Assembly: GCF_964204865.1 (NCBI RefSeq)
Contig: NC_135252.1
Coordinates: 14,343,383 to 14,407,382, forward strand
DNA from: Styela clava
Taxonomy: Eukaryota; Chordata; Ascidiacea; Stolidobranchia; Styelidae
DNA length: 64,000 nucleotides
Direction: 5' to 3'
Below the pieces are notes generated by a model. It did no database searches, had not been told where the DNA came from, and saw only the letters and a list, made by a program, of their open reading frames with translations. Numbering within the stretch: the first letter of the stretch is position 1; each line of letters starts with the position of its first letter. A program made the position numbers and the translations under genes. This document shows positions 13,501-25,904 of the stretch, in pieces.

Positions 13501-16500
13501 AAATTGAAACGATATAAATTTAAAGTGTAATGCGAGAAAGCATATAAAATATTGAACTCTTGTCAGCTCTTTTGTTTTCAAAAGTACGAGTACACAAATT
13601 TTTCGCGAAAAAAATGTCCACTTTATTGAAAAAACTACAATTTATTACTGATTATTCTGTATATGCTGATTGCGAACCCAATTACAATATAACATTTAAC
13701 GTTTTGCCCAATGAAAGATCTATTCAATGGAAAACATGCAAGTTAAAGTGAAGTATATAAAAAGTCTGATGTCCTAGGCCTCTTTTCCAATAGCGGTGCG
13801 TTTTTATTCTACACGTGTTTCCTAATTGGTATTTTAATTTGTGTAGATAAATTATACGAAAAATCATCATTAATAAACTCACTAGCAAGTTAGCGTCAAA
13901 GCAAATTCTTTATAAGAATATTCAAACAGCATGCCGCAGGATTCTATATTTTTTATATCACCTCTATATATATTCATTAGTGTCCAAGTCTACTTTCATT
14001 TGTATCGAACAATTAATTGCTTACACTGTTAAGCAATTATAAAATGTATCTTATTTTAGCACTGAGTTTGCGGTGTCCGTTTATTCCCTGTGGAATTGGA
14101 AAAAGATGTTTGAATGGGAAATGCATACGTTAGTATGCATTATATATCTTTAATCTGTAATTATAAACTCCCTAGCAATTTATCGTCAAAGAAAATTCTT
14201 TATAAGAATATTCAAACAGCATGCCGCAAGATTTTATATTTTTTATATCACCTCTATGTATATTCATTAGTATCCAAGTCTACTTTCATTTGTATTGAAC
14301 AATTAATTGCTTACACTGTTAAGCAATTATAAAATGTATCTTATTTTAGCACTGAGTTTACGGTGTCCGTTTATTCCCTGTGGAATTGGAAAAAGATGTT
14401 CGAATGGGAAATGCATACGTTAGTATGCATAATATATCTTTCATTCGTAAATATATATTTGTAATCTTCCAAGGAAAATATTTTCTATTCCACCCAAATT
14501 TGACAATATTAGTTCATGGAAAAAGACAATATGATATTCGTTGAAGTGAGAAAAACTTATTCGCCCAATTACGAGATTTGTCGGAAGAAATCTTGCGTTC
14601 AATAACGTTTGCCAAACAGTTTGTTTGTTTTTGAATGGTATTTTATTGGACACGAAAAGGGAATATTGATAGTTTTTTTAAATTATTGTTGTTTTTGAAG
14701 TGATAGTTGTTTTGAAAAAAAAATTGATTTCCTTCTCAACCAATGTATCAATCGTATCAAGTTTTAGTTTGAGAGGAGATCGCTAAAAAGGCATTACGTT
14801 TATTTTTTAATGTCCCAAGTCCTGTGAAGCCTCTAAATTTCACAAACATTTCGCTGCTTTTTAAAAAAAATTTAAGTCTTAAACGCTTCCATCTTGCTTA
14901 CCTGTCCATATTTCAGCACACGGTGTTGTTATATTTCTTGAGACTTACCGTAAACCGTTACAAGTAGGTGATATTCGTGCTTGTTTATTTGAGCATTGCT
15001 CTTTTGTATTCAGATTCTGACTCGTGTTATATTCACGGATGCAACCCAGGCAAAGTTTGCAAAAACAATGTGTGCGTATGCAGAACTGGATATGACTACA
15101 ACGGAAGATGTTCTCGTGAGTGTATATCCCATAATAAAATCACATACTCCAATGTTGTCAAATACACCCAAATTGATTATTAAAATTGAAAAGTGACTAA
15201 TTCAATTCAAGTTACCAAAAATGCCCTTTTTCAATTTTCCTTAACTAAATTCTTAACTACTTAAGTAACTTTATTTACTTAATTCCATTGTATCAGATTT
15301 AAAGCACGATTCCAAATAAGTTACAATTGTCAGCTGTAAACCATATAGCACGATTTATTTCATATAGCTTTACCACATGTAACAACAAGATCTTTCATTG
15401 TATTTGCATCGAAACTTATGTTGCTTAGTAATTTTTGTGTAAGCGAGCTTATTGACGTATATATATATATATATATATATATTCCTCAAGCAGGCTTATG
15501 TTGTATGTCAGTAACCCAATTAAAGAAAATTGGAAATATCTGAACTATTCATGATATTTCTATAAAGTATTTTCAAATAAAATCCCCATATAATATTCTC
15601 ACTTAAGTCTTCAGAACCTCATCTTTATTCCAGGATGCCCAGCTCCGAAAATTCCCAAGCGATGCCCAACGAGTTGCCCGGCGACTTGTAAAAACCCAAA
15701 ACCTTCATATTGCACAAAAGAATGTGACCTCAGCAGAAAATGTGTATGTCCTCCCGGTTTGGTACAAATCAGCAAAACTAATGATAAATGCGTTCGACCA
15801 AGCAGTTGCAAAAGAAGTGAGTATAAGTAGTTTCGAAAAATTAATATTGGTTAATGTTTATAATGATATGATCTCAAATTAGTGGAAAATATTAGAAGCA
15901 TTCAAAATGTATCAGTATTCATTGCGAAAGGTTTTTTAGAAGATAATTGCATAATTCACTTAAATATTTTAAGATTGTGGCAACAAAATTTGCCCCGCCG
16001 GTTTCAAATGTCTTGCTGGATTATGTGCACGTCTTGTAGTTTCATTATGTCCATATAGCTGTCCGACAAATAAACACTGCGTTGGTGGACTTTGCGTATG
16101 CTTGCCTCCTTACTTCTCGTATAACGGACGGTGCATAAGTAAGTATTGTTTTGATTTTTGTTATGAGTTTTTTTGACTAGCGCAGCAGCAAACTAGCACA
16201 CAAAACTGGAAATAGATCGTATCCTTCCTTTCCTTGAATTTTGAAAGAAGTCTCATTAGTTGTTAGTTCCACAAAAGTAATATGAACCAGTCGCTATATT
16301 GTCGTTCATGTAGATTGTATAGATCCAAATATTATCACTGACAACGATTTATTTCATAACAACACAATTTGGTGTTATAGTACAATTATTGGAGAAAAAA
16401 AGTTCATGTTGAAACCAGATAGGCAAATAGTCAAAATATCTGCTCCTGAGAATATAATATAAATAAAATACATCAGAAAAAGACGGTCTATGTAACATAA

Positions 16501-19500
16501 TTTAGTTAAAATGAGGCGTAAATAGTTACTGTATTTTGTGTTTTGTGCAATTAAGTCATTTCGCATTGTTCTTAACAAATTTACTTTGTTCTCATCAGAA
16601 CCTTGTTGGAACAATCACTGTCCTCTGCACAGTTCTTGCTACAACGGAAAGTGTGTTTGTCACGCTGGATACATGAAACATGAAGGAAGATGTTATGGTA
16701 ATGAATGAAATTATCATTTATTTTTTATAGATAGTGGAAGAGTAAAGCAATTGTAAATTGATGATATTTAAACTTTCGTGGTTCCTAAGTTCATCGTTTT
16801 TGTTTTCGAAGAAATTCCCAGGACCAAGAAACTGTTTAATTTCACAACTGTACTCAATGATTCAATTTTTAAATTAAATTCAATTACCTCGTGATTTTTA
16901 TAAAACATGTATATCTAAATAATTTAATATTCTCACAATTAATAATATTCCGTTTCGCTTACAGCTATACCAACATGTGACAGAATCCATTGCCCATATG
17001 GATACTATTGCACAAAGGGAAAATGCATACGTATGTATAAGAATCATTTAAAAAAAGAACTTATCTCAAAATTTTGAAATTAATAACAAAATACTAGGTT
17101 TGACCAGGGCTAAGAACAAAGTTAAAACTATTTTTAATACATTATCTTGTTAACTGCTTGTATTAAACAACATATTTGTTTGTAAAAAACACTACATATC
17201 GTCACGCTAATAACCGAATTGCGTAAGTCATTTTTGACGATTTTGAGTTTTTTATAAAATAGGTATTTATGTAATGCTGCGCACCTGTCTGTTAACTCAG
17301 ATTTTATTTTAAGAATTCTAAAACCCATAAAAATGGAGATTTAGTATGACATGCACATTTGTGCAATTGTTTCGTCATAATGAATTATCATTGTTATCGC
17401 AGGACTATTGTGACGTCACAAAGGTAAAATAACCTCGGTGAAGTATTTTCGAATTTTTTCATCTTGGATTCTAGCTTAGCGCGTATTAATTTGAATTTAT
17501 ACTACAGTATAGGAAGACGTGCACTTGTGATATTCACTGTCCGAGTCCAATTCACCTTGGTTGGCTTTTATATTGGGTGCCATGTTTTTTTTTATTCTTT
17601 ATATTTAATCTTAGTCTTATTTCGGAGGGTGTGCAGAACGTGTTATAATGATGAAATATATATTTTTAAACATAAAAAGTAATGTAATTGAAACTGATTA
17701 GCTATTTTGGAGATTAGACATTGTAGATACTGAGAATTACATTTGTTTTTGGAATGTTTAGTTTCCAGGACTGGTTCATATAGTGAGGTTGACAAATTGC
17801 GTATGTCCCAAAGTCATAGACACATTTCTGCCTAAGTCACAGTGCGCCATTATGACGTCACCTAACTGCGTCATACAAATTAACTTAAATCCGGCCACGA
17901 TCAAAAAGTTCAACCATGGCAAATTATTGACTCTCAATGGCATAACAATATCATTAGGAAGTTTTTTACGTTTTTCTCAAAACTGCTAAAAATGACTTAC
18001 GCAATTCGGTTATTAGCGTGACGATATTTTTATTGTGAGAATTTGGTTACAACATCTTATTAATATTGGTAATACTGTAATATTATTTAACAGCAAGCTG
18101 TACAGCAGTCCACTGTCCACATGGGCATTCTTGCAAAAATGGAAAGTGCATACGTGAGTAAATTAATTATCAATTAGAACATTTGATGAGAAATGTATTT
18201 TCAGTTCATTTTTCATAATTTTTTTTAACTAATTCTACGTTTGCAAGCAAATGAAGTTGTTCAATTAATTTGTCAAATAATATAAGTGATTCTCCTAACC
18301 TACTGATATGGTTTCTATATTATTCAATCTGGCTAACTGTGACAAACAAAAAATTCACCGTGTTATGTCTACAATATGTTACATGATTGTGAAACATTTA
18401 TACTTTTACAGCGGTGAGTTGCGACACAATAAGCTGCCCACATGGACACATCTGTGAATATGGACATTGCAAACGTAAGTTTCTATTCCTATTGTTGTGT
18501 GTATATCCTGATGAGAAAACTTTAAATTAACCAATCCTAGTTTTAGTTATTAAATTCTACGTTTACTTGCAATTGAAGTTGTTCAGTTTATTTGACAAAT
18601 AATATGGGTGACTATGCCAAACTATTGGTAGGGTTTTATATTATTCTATTTGGACAGCCAAGACACACATAAAAATTCTCGTGTTGTGTCTACAAAAAGT
18701 TAAATGATTGTGAAACATTTATACTTTTCCAGCGGTAACTTGCGACACAATAAGCTGCCCACATGGACACATCTGTGAATATGGACAATGCAAACGTGAG
18801 TTTCGGTTCTTATCATTGCGTAACTTTTGATAAGAAAACTTAACCAAGTTAGATTAGACCAGGGCTCAGAACAAATTAAAACTATTTTCAGTACATTATT
18901 TTGATAACTGCTTGCATTGACAACATATTAGTATGTTGAAACACTGCATATTTTTATTGTGGGAATTTTCTTACTGCATCCTATTATCATTGTTGATACT
19001 ATAATATTATTTGACAGCAAGCTGCTCAGCAATTCACTGTTCATACGGGCATACTTGCAAAAATGGAAAGTGCATACGTGAGTAAATTAATCATCAATTA
19101 GAACATTTGATAAAAAATGTATTTTCAGTTGTAAACATTTTTTCTAATTTTGTTTATCTAATTTTACTTTTGCATGCAATTGAGGTTGTTCATTTTATTC
19201 GTCAAATAATATATATGAGTGATTATCCCAAACTACTGGTATGGTTTCTATATTATTCCACTTGGAGATCTATGGCAAACAAAAAGTTCACCGTGTTATG
19301 TCACAAAATGTTACATGATTGTGAAACATTTATACTTTTCCAGCGGTAACTTGCGACACAATAAGCTGTCCACATGGACACATCTGTGAATATGGACAAT
19401 GCAAACGTGAGTTTCGGTTCCTATCATTGCGTAACTCCTGATTAGAAAACTTTAAAAAAATTCAGTAGCACACGACAATCCGCCGTAATCGAGCTATAAT

Positions 19501-20584
19501 TTGCGCTTCAAAGCCACAAAACACTATTGGATAGCAAATTTATTTGTTGCTTTCATTCAATAAACAAACCTTGGTCAAATGCAGTTTAATAGTAATGGCG
19601 GCAAATAAAGAAATTTGATATTACAACAACAGAGGAATTCTTAACTTATAAATCAAGGATCGATTACCAGACACATTTGGAACATAATCTTGAGAAATTT
19701 TGCATTTTTATCTTTGTGGCGGAGAAAACTCTTACGAGGCAGCGGCCATTTAAAAAGGCATTAATGAATTTTAAAGTCATTTCTCATATTTTTTGTTATC
19801 TCAGATTGAGCAAAGTAATTTTAAATTATTTTGCGTGGTATTTCGACTGAAACGTTTTCACATCAATTTCTAGTTATTTCCGTTTACCAACAATTTTTAC
19901 CAAGTCTCGAATAAATCAATTTATCAGTTAGTGTTTGATTTGTTCAGGAATCTGTCCGAGCTTCAAGTTGTACACTGATTGCGCAACCAGTTGCCCGAAA
20001 ACTTGTGATAATCCTAATCCATCAATTTGTACGACTGTATGCCGACCAGGCGTACAGTGTGTTTGTCCTGATGATATGTATGAAAAGGGCGGTTCAACAG
20101 GAATTTGCGTTGCAAAGACCCAATGTAAAAGTAAGATTTTTGAAGATTTTAACATATATATAATTTTGACCTGGAATCAAAATCAATCATAATATAAAAA
20201 GAAAAATAGGTAATTTAGAAACCTATGGATGTTTCCCCGCGCATCGACATCCTTGTTAACTTCCGTAAAATTGGCTATCAGCAAGATGCAAAAAGTGACG
20301 TAACAATAGACGTTGTAGCAGCCGCTCAGATAATTTTGTCAGTCAGACAGATTTTTAGGCAACTCGCAAAACCATTCTTAAAAAACGCAACAAAATTTTG
20401 CAATCGTAAAGTATAGGAAGAATTTAACAGGGGTCAAAAGTCGTGGAAACATCTATTGTTTTGAATATGCAATTTTGTTTTTTCAGGATACTGTGGATGG
20501 AAATGGTGTCCCCCACACAGCATATGTGCTGGTGATCGTTGTATATGCACTGGTCAGGGACCACATTTTGGGTGTGAATATTGA
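10576..20584 (+). CDS. Secreted EGF-like/TIL repeat protein (18 exons)
   Basis: Exons: 10576-10645 (signal peptide, 23 codons), 11311-11400, 11779-11895, 13069-13137, 14060-14128, 14350-14418, 15014-15115, 15634-15816 (TIL), 15974-16138, 16599-16697, 16965-17030, 18094-18153, 18412-18474, 18733-18795, 19018-19077, 19344-19406, 19948-20130 (TIL) and 20487-20584 (stop TGA). All junctions are phase 1; the sum is 1689 nt, 562 aa. The 60-117-nt exons each code one small module, CxxxxCxxGxxCxxGxC, the longer ones adding CxCxxG...GxC as in EGF-like/EB modules. The TIL domains (about residues 196-256 and 470-530) have ten cysteines each and end in CVRPSSC and CVAKTQC. Exon 2 begins with a Gly/Lys-rich stretch. 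AATAAA lies at 20763-20768. TIL domains occur in serine-protease inhibitors and in mucin- or zonadhesin-type adhesion proteins; the role here is unknown. Confidence 0.75.
13868..14447 (+). repeat. 290-bp tandem duplication carrying one exon each
   Basis: Two copies, about 13868-14157 and 14158-14447, match nearly base for base. Each contains one 69-nt exon (14060-14128, 14350-14418) with its intron, acceptor and the unusual donor GTTAGT. The exons differ by a Leu/Ser change and a silent change. This is a recent unequal-crossover-type exon gain within the EGF/TIL gene. Confidence 0.9.
15458..15482. repeat. (TA)n microsatellite
   Basis: Uninterrupted TA run in an intron. Confidence 0.85.
17199..18024. 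mobile_element. TA-target DNA transposon / MITE, 826 bp
   Basis: Long terminal inverted repeats of about 49 bp, starting TCGTCACGCTAATAACCG at the left and ending CGGTTATTAGCGTGACGA at the right, flanked by TA (17197-17198) and TA (18025-18026). The related intron about 0.9 kb downstream has the same flanks joined with a single TA at 18949-18950, an empty-site equivalent. No transposase frame is seen, so it is probably a non-autonomous Tc1/mariner-like or pogo-like element. It lies within the intron 17031-18093. Confidence 0.9.
18094..19406 (+). repeat. Duplicated mini-module exon array
   Basis: Five consecutive 60-63-nt exons of the EGF/TIL gene are of two types: a PSC..HC.HGH.CKNGKC type (18094, 19018) and a PV.CDTISCPHGHIC type (18412, 18733, 19344). 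Introns are also similar (18180-18410 matches 19110-19340). The array grew by duplication of a two-exon unit plus an extra single exon. Confidence 0.8.
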
Positions 20585-20762
20585 TCAATTTGTGAAGCAA
20601 ACAATTTCAAGGATGATTGTGGCATACCCATTGACTATAACTACTTTAGTTATAGATTCTGTATTTTGTGTCCGATGCTTAATTCCTTATGAACTTCTTT
20701 TTGAAAGCTGATTAATTTTTTCTGTGTGATTTACAGTTTGAATTTGGATAAATGTACCACTA

Positions 20763-20768
20763 AATAAA
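20763..20768 (+). promoter_or_regulatory. Poly(A) signal
   Basis: AATAAA about 180 nt after the stop of the 18-exon EGF/TIL gene. Confidence 0.55.
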
Positions 20769-20784
20769 TTCTGAGAGCGCATGT

Positions 20785-21334
20785 GTTTCTAGTATTACAT
20801 GTATTCAAAGTCTGATAGTGTATTTTATTATGGTAGGCGATATGTATTTTCGACAACAACTCTACACCTGATGACGGTTTCGGCTATACCTTTGCTCGTG
20901 AGTGGCTTCTCTTCTAGTTATATATGCAAAAAAATTCTTGTAATTTAGTTTTAATAAGATATTTAAAATCTGTGTCTCGCTGTGAAAGACCCAGTTTTCA
21001 AACTAATTACATTGATGATAAACGAATTTCATCACAAGAAAGATTCTAATGGCATGAAAAAAAAGAATATGCTCTTATTTGAGTAACTGTGGAAAAAAGA
21101 GTTAATAACATTGTATCTCAAAAATCTCTCACTCTGGCATGTCAGAATGAAGTAGTTCTCAAAAAATATATCCTTCCTGTTTGCTTATTTTCAGTTGTCA
21201 ATAAAAAATACAATGTAGCTTAATATACCACGGCCTCTTAAAATTTTTTTAACACAACACACACCAGCATAAACTTAGTTACCAATTACATTATTGCAAC
21301 AATATACCAAACAGCACATAAAATAGCAATCACT
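20785..21334. other. Intergenic stretch
   Basis: Lies between two convergent genes; presumably includes 3' UTR sequence. No other exon or element recognised. Confidence 0.4.
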
Positions 21335-21953
21335 TCAAAGTCGATGAAAACATCCTTCACAAGCGCACAGTTGTGGATCACAAGTACAATTCGTACAGCA
21401 GTCAGACCTGCTTGATGAGACTTTAGTGGAAGATAGAGAATGACAACCCTCAGATTTTGAGTTGCTAACTTTTGAACAACTGCATGACTTTGTAGCTGAA
21501 ACAAATACGAAGTAGTCACCATTGGATTTTTTTTTGTCAAAAAAAGTAACTAATTTTATGTGAATTATCATAACACAAAGGCCGAATAAAATTTGCAATT
21601 TTATGGAAATGAAAAAAAATCATGATATTCACAAGCTGACCCCTAATGTCTTTCAAGAGCCTACATTAATTGTTGGTTAACGCTACAAGTAAAATCTCAT
21701 CATCAATCTGCATGAGTGATACATGCGCGATATCTTCTTTCTCTTTCAATCCCACCGACGAAATATGAACATAATCCTATTCAGCTGAATGTTTTATAAA
21801 CTAAAAAGGCAAGAGATTACATCCAGTCATACTGAGAATTAAACACAACCATGCATTCATTACAGTTACACCAACTTACATACCTGCGCATTTGCAAACT
21901 TGGTATCTTTTTGTGCTTTCCTGTGGAATTTTTTTGTCCGACGAAGACTCCAT
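21335..21953 (-). CDS. Metallothionein-like protein (2 exons)
   Basis: Exon 1 is 21884-21953 (ATG at 21951-21953, donor GTATGT) and exon 2 is 21335-21495 (acceptor TTTCAG, stop TGA). Joined in phase 1 they give 76 aa. The first ~19 residues are Ser/Lys-rich with no cysteine. Twelve Cys follow in metal-thiolate spacing: CKC, CSC, a lone C, then CC..C.C, C.C..C near the C-terminus. There is no signal peptide, so it should be cytosolic. Metallothioneins bind Zn, Cu or Cd through such Cys-x-Cys clusters. Oddities are the Cys-free leader, the Ser-rich linker (~residues 31-50) between clusters, and two His in the C-terminal half. Twelve Cys is fewer than the 18-20 of many animal metallothioneins. 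I saw no perfect metal-response element upstream. Confidence 0.65.
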
Positions 21954-22550
21954 TGTTTGAAAATAATGTTGTAACTTCAACAAAAATATCTATGCCAGTC
22001 CTCTGTAACGTGAAGCGCTTTCACTTTGATATGCTGATTCAGATAGTTAAATAAAGTTTCAAGTGTTCCGATTGCCAATGTCTGTTTTGCAAACATGCTT
22101 GTATTAAGTTTGGCAACGCTTACAAAAATATGTCAAAGGTAAAACCTATGTTTGGTTTGATGTATTTTGTGTTTGTGCAAGCTATATTATCCTACATACG
22201 TGAATTAAAAAGGCCTGTGTTTTATACGATTCATGCCAGTTCTGAATGCGTAACGTTTATCTTCGTATCACATATATTTACTAGGTAAATATGCTTGATA
22301 AGTCTGTTGACTTTTTGTGTGCTCGACTCCTTTCAAAAGCTCACCCTGGTCACATCTAGTGAATTTAAGCCACGATGATACATGATTATGGGTCATTTTC
22401 GATCTACTATCCGATGCGAGTGATTTTTGCCTAGTACGATATTGGATCTTGATTGTGGTATTTTTCTCGTGTAGCATACCAATCCACTATATGCATAAAA
22501 AGTAATCTTAAATAAACAGAAACAATAAAACATCAGCATGTTGCTTATAA
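21954..22550. other. Presumed promoter region of the metallothionein-like gene
   Basis: No exon recognised. If the minus-strand gene is real its promoter lies here; no consensus metal-response element was found by eye. Confidence 0.3.
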
Positions 22551-23804
22551 CAGTGGTCGGCAACCTTTTTCAAGTGACGGACCGCTAATGCGTGACCAAA
22601 ATTGTGGCGGACCACATTTATACAAATGGACTAAGCCTATGCAATAAATTATACGCATTAGGAAATTTATGTTGACAATATACTTAAACGACTGTGATGC
22701 TATTTAATGCGATATCTGTATTTGTTTGATGGTCATTAACTGTTCCCATATTAGAGATATGGTCGACATTGACACACGTAACCTGTTTCTTACATCGAGC
22801 CAACTTCGATATTTCGTTTTTGAAGTTATCAATATTGAGAACCAGGCCTCATGTTAATAAGAAAGTTTCAGGAAAGTTAACAATGCCTGTATCATTTTGT
22901 TGGGGAGATCTTTTTCGGACTGATGAGAGACATTCTTTTACGGGCGTAGAGAAAACAATTGACCCAACTTTATTGCGACATACTGACATGACAATTGTTT
23001 ATGAAGCCAGACATGCTGCTTAATAGTGTTGTGCAGTGGTCGGCAAACTTCATGTACTTGCGGGCCAAATACACATATTTCCGGTAGCGCGCGGGCCGTA
23101 ATATTTACGCGGTCGAACAATCGTTACATTGTTTAAACCTCAAATTATGGCGCATTCGCATTGCTGTCCTTCTATTGCTGTGTTGAAAGCCCGTCCCAAG
23201 GAAATGTCTATGTGGCGTTTTATATATATTATGTTTTATATATATTATCCAACAATACATTGTTTTTATTTACTTAATATTATCAATGTGAAAGATGATG
23301 TTTTTATGGCAACTTGTCGTCCAAATGATGATCTGACAAGCGAGTACGAAATTTAATCTAAGTACGGTAAGCGTAATGCATTTTAGATAAAGCTGCTCGA
23401 GGCCATATGTTCTTGTGAACGTGCACATTACACGTTTTGAACTGTCGCACAGATGAGCTGTGGCGCAGTCCCGGGGTCCTCAGGGTCGAATTTTAGACGA
23501 CTCGTTTCGTAACGAGTTTAACATTGAAACCCTTAACAACTGCATGGCTGACAGGGCATATCGAGTAAACCGTTTTTGGAATGCGTAAGAGATGAAAATA
23601 TTTTTTTGTTCAAGCACTTTGGAATGCTCGACCCTCGTCGCCCCGGTTTACTGTTGGGTGCTGTTTTTTAAACGTAGGGTTTGTGGGTGAGATTGTAGAG
23701 GTTTTATTACGACCTTGTCCGTTTTTGTGTCACCTCTCTGCGGACCGGCAGTAACCTTTCTGCGGACCGGCGATGGGCCGCGGCCCGGTGGTTGCCGACC
23801 ACTG
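22551..23804. mobile_element. hAT transposon, 1254 bp, with a nested hAT end
   Basis: A perfect 15-bp terminal inverted repeat (CAGTGGTCGGCAACC at the left, its complement at 23790-23804) and a perfect 8-bp target duplication GCTTATAA at 22543-22550 and 23805-23812. A second left-type end, CAGTGGTCGGCAAAC, starts at 23034, and the GCGGACCGGC motif occurs twice just before the right end (about 23740-23770). This suggests one element inserted in or recombined with another. Short frames inside are not recognisable as an intact transposase, so the element is non-autonomous or decayed. Confidence 0.88.
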
Positions 23805-24169
23805 GCTTATAACATAAAGCCGGTAGACATGAGCGCATTGAATAAGGTATAAAAGAATATTTACGACAACACGTCGGTTGCAAAGATTTGTTGACTTTAA
23901 ACAGCTCATCACTCTTCAGCATCGTTTGATATACTTCTCGATAATTATTATTTATTGATGATTTCATATCAAAAATTAGGTTGGATGTTGTAAGACTTTG
24001 ACATTGATGCAATCTTTCGTCTCCCAACCTGATCCTTGTATTAGATTTCAGACTCTTTACAACGGAGAAAGTGCTTTCCTAAATGAAGTGCTCTCGAACA
24101 TCGATAACATACCGTTTTAAATTATATTCTTTTGGCACCGACATAACTTGCAGACATAGCCTAATATTT

Positions 24170-24363
24170 GGTGACCATACATTTGAACCCAGCACGTAAA
24201 TTTGAACCCATACATTTGCACCCGTATATCCGCAGATTTGATCTATATGAGGGTGCTAAAATCCATGGGTTAGGGTTAGTATGGGTTCAAATATCTGTAA
24301 AAAAAATTTTCATAGGTGCAATAGTATGCAGGTGCAATTGTCGTGGGTTCAAATGTAATGGAA
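24170..24363. mobile_element. Fold-back MITE, 194 bp, with 10-bp target duplication
   Basis: Inverted ends around ACATTTGAACCCA (left) and TGGGTTCAAATGT (right). The flanks CCTAATATTT at 24160-24169 and 24364-24373 are identical, a 9-10-bp target duplication as made by Mutator-like elements. The interior contains TTAGGGTTAG. Confidence 0.7.
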
Positions 24364-24714
24364 CCTAATATTTATTTGTCTACGTAACCTATTGGAATAT
24401 TGTTAACGAATATTCACGAAGGAAGAGATAGAATCAATTTGTGGAACTTTAATTCAAGAGTGTCATAATCGAGTAACTGACTTTTAAATCAGTTTAAGCT
24501 GGCCAAGCACACTATTCAATTACCCTACCGAAGTCACTTTTGTCCACTGACTGTCTCAGCTATCCATGTCCCTAATAAATTCAACGACGTTAGTGATGAG
24601 ACAATGTGTCAAAGGATTTTCCGGTTGTTTTTATGACGAAACAGTAACAAAATGCTATTTTATGGTTATCACCAGTTGTTGCGTATATCAGAAAATGTAA
24701 CGTGGGCCACTGTA

Positions 24715-24750
24715 AATGGCCCGCGGGCCTGGGTTTGGACCACCCTAGGA
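24715..24750. mobile_element. Possible hAT terminal fragment
   Basis: The stretch ending GGTTTGGACCACCCTAG resembles the right end of hAT elements, preceded by GGCCCGCGGGCC. No matching left end or target duplication was found. Confidence 0.35.
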
Positions 24751-24990
24751 TAGATAGTGAAGTGAAAATGTGAGGATTTTGATATCCATACCCATGAGTG
24801 CAATGTCTTATGAACAAACCTATGACATCCAAGTCGTAAAAAAACAAATGCTATATTTATTTACTAAAAAATATTCCTCAACGAAGTTATAATTACCACC
24901 AGGTTTCAAGTGTGGTGGTATGTATGTCTGTTGTCATGAAATAGGGCATTGAATATGAATTCTGTGGTATCAACCCATTCACAATAAGTG

Positions 24991-25406
24991 GAAAACGTGA
25001 AGATGAATGTCAGCAGATCTTTCTGAACTAATTGCAATTATTAATAAAAAAAGAAATATCATATCATGTTTAAATAAACCATAAATTAGCTGAACTTATT
25101 TGCTCAAATAAATAATTTCACAAATTGCAGTATACCAAGACCTTTTGTAAAGTTATGTCATCACATTGTATTTACAGCCGTATACCAACAAAAAAAACTG
25201 AAAACGTGAAGATGAATGTCAGCAGATCTTTCTGAACTAATTGCAATTATTAATAAAAAAAGAAATATCATATCATGTTTAAATAAACCATAAATTAGCT
25301 GAACTTATTTGCTCAAATAAATAATTTCACAAATTGCAGTATACCAAGACCTTTTGTAAAGTTATGTCATCACATTGTATTTACAGCCGTATACCAACAA
25401 AAAAGT
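24991..25406. repeat. Near-perfect 209-bp tandem duplication
   Basis: The segment starting GAAAACGTGAAGATG at 24991 restarts at 25200 and reads identically, as far as I can see, to about 25406. It is non-coding. Confidence 0.9.
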
Positions 25407-25904
25407 AAATAATAACTATGTATACCGTGATAATTTTTGTTAGAAATGCCGAGCAACAGGAAACATTTTATTTTGTGTTTCGTTATTTTTAGCGCTAATA
25501 AAGTTTAAATTTATAACAGATGACAAAATGATTTATTTTGTGTTGGGTTTATTTCTACAATCTCAAAACCGTATTGTAAAATTATTTTGAATAAATAATG
25601 TAAATTTTGCTTACTCATGGTGATTCCTCTATTTTGAAACCTGTCAGAGTGAAATGATTTGACCAATTATTTATTGAACAATAAAAAAATCCAAGTTTTT
25701 TTTTTCTTTAAAACATTAAATTTTTATCACCAGATCACGGAAATTGCAGTGATGAAAGAATAGAACAGTTTTTAGTGGTATGCTATAAAATAATTAGTAA
25801 TATTACTCAATTTGCCAGTGTATCGTTCAATTATTCAAGATAAATTCCTGATGATGAAAAATATGAATACCTTAGTCATATACAGAAATACAGATATATT
25901 GTGA

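Noticed and set aside
17500..17590. TCTCDIHCPSP-like coding stretch resembling the mini-modules
   Set aside because: It lies inside the 826-bp transposon, has no acceptor in the needed phase and lacks the later cysteines; chance resemblance.
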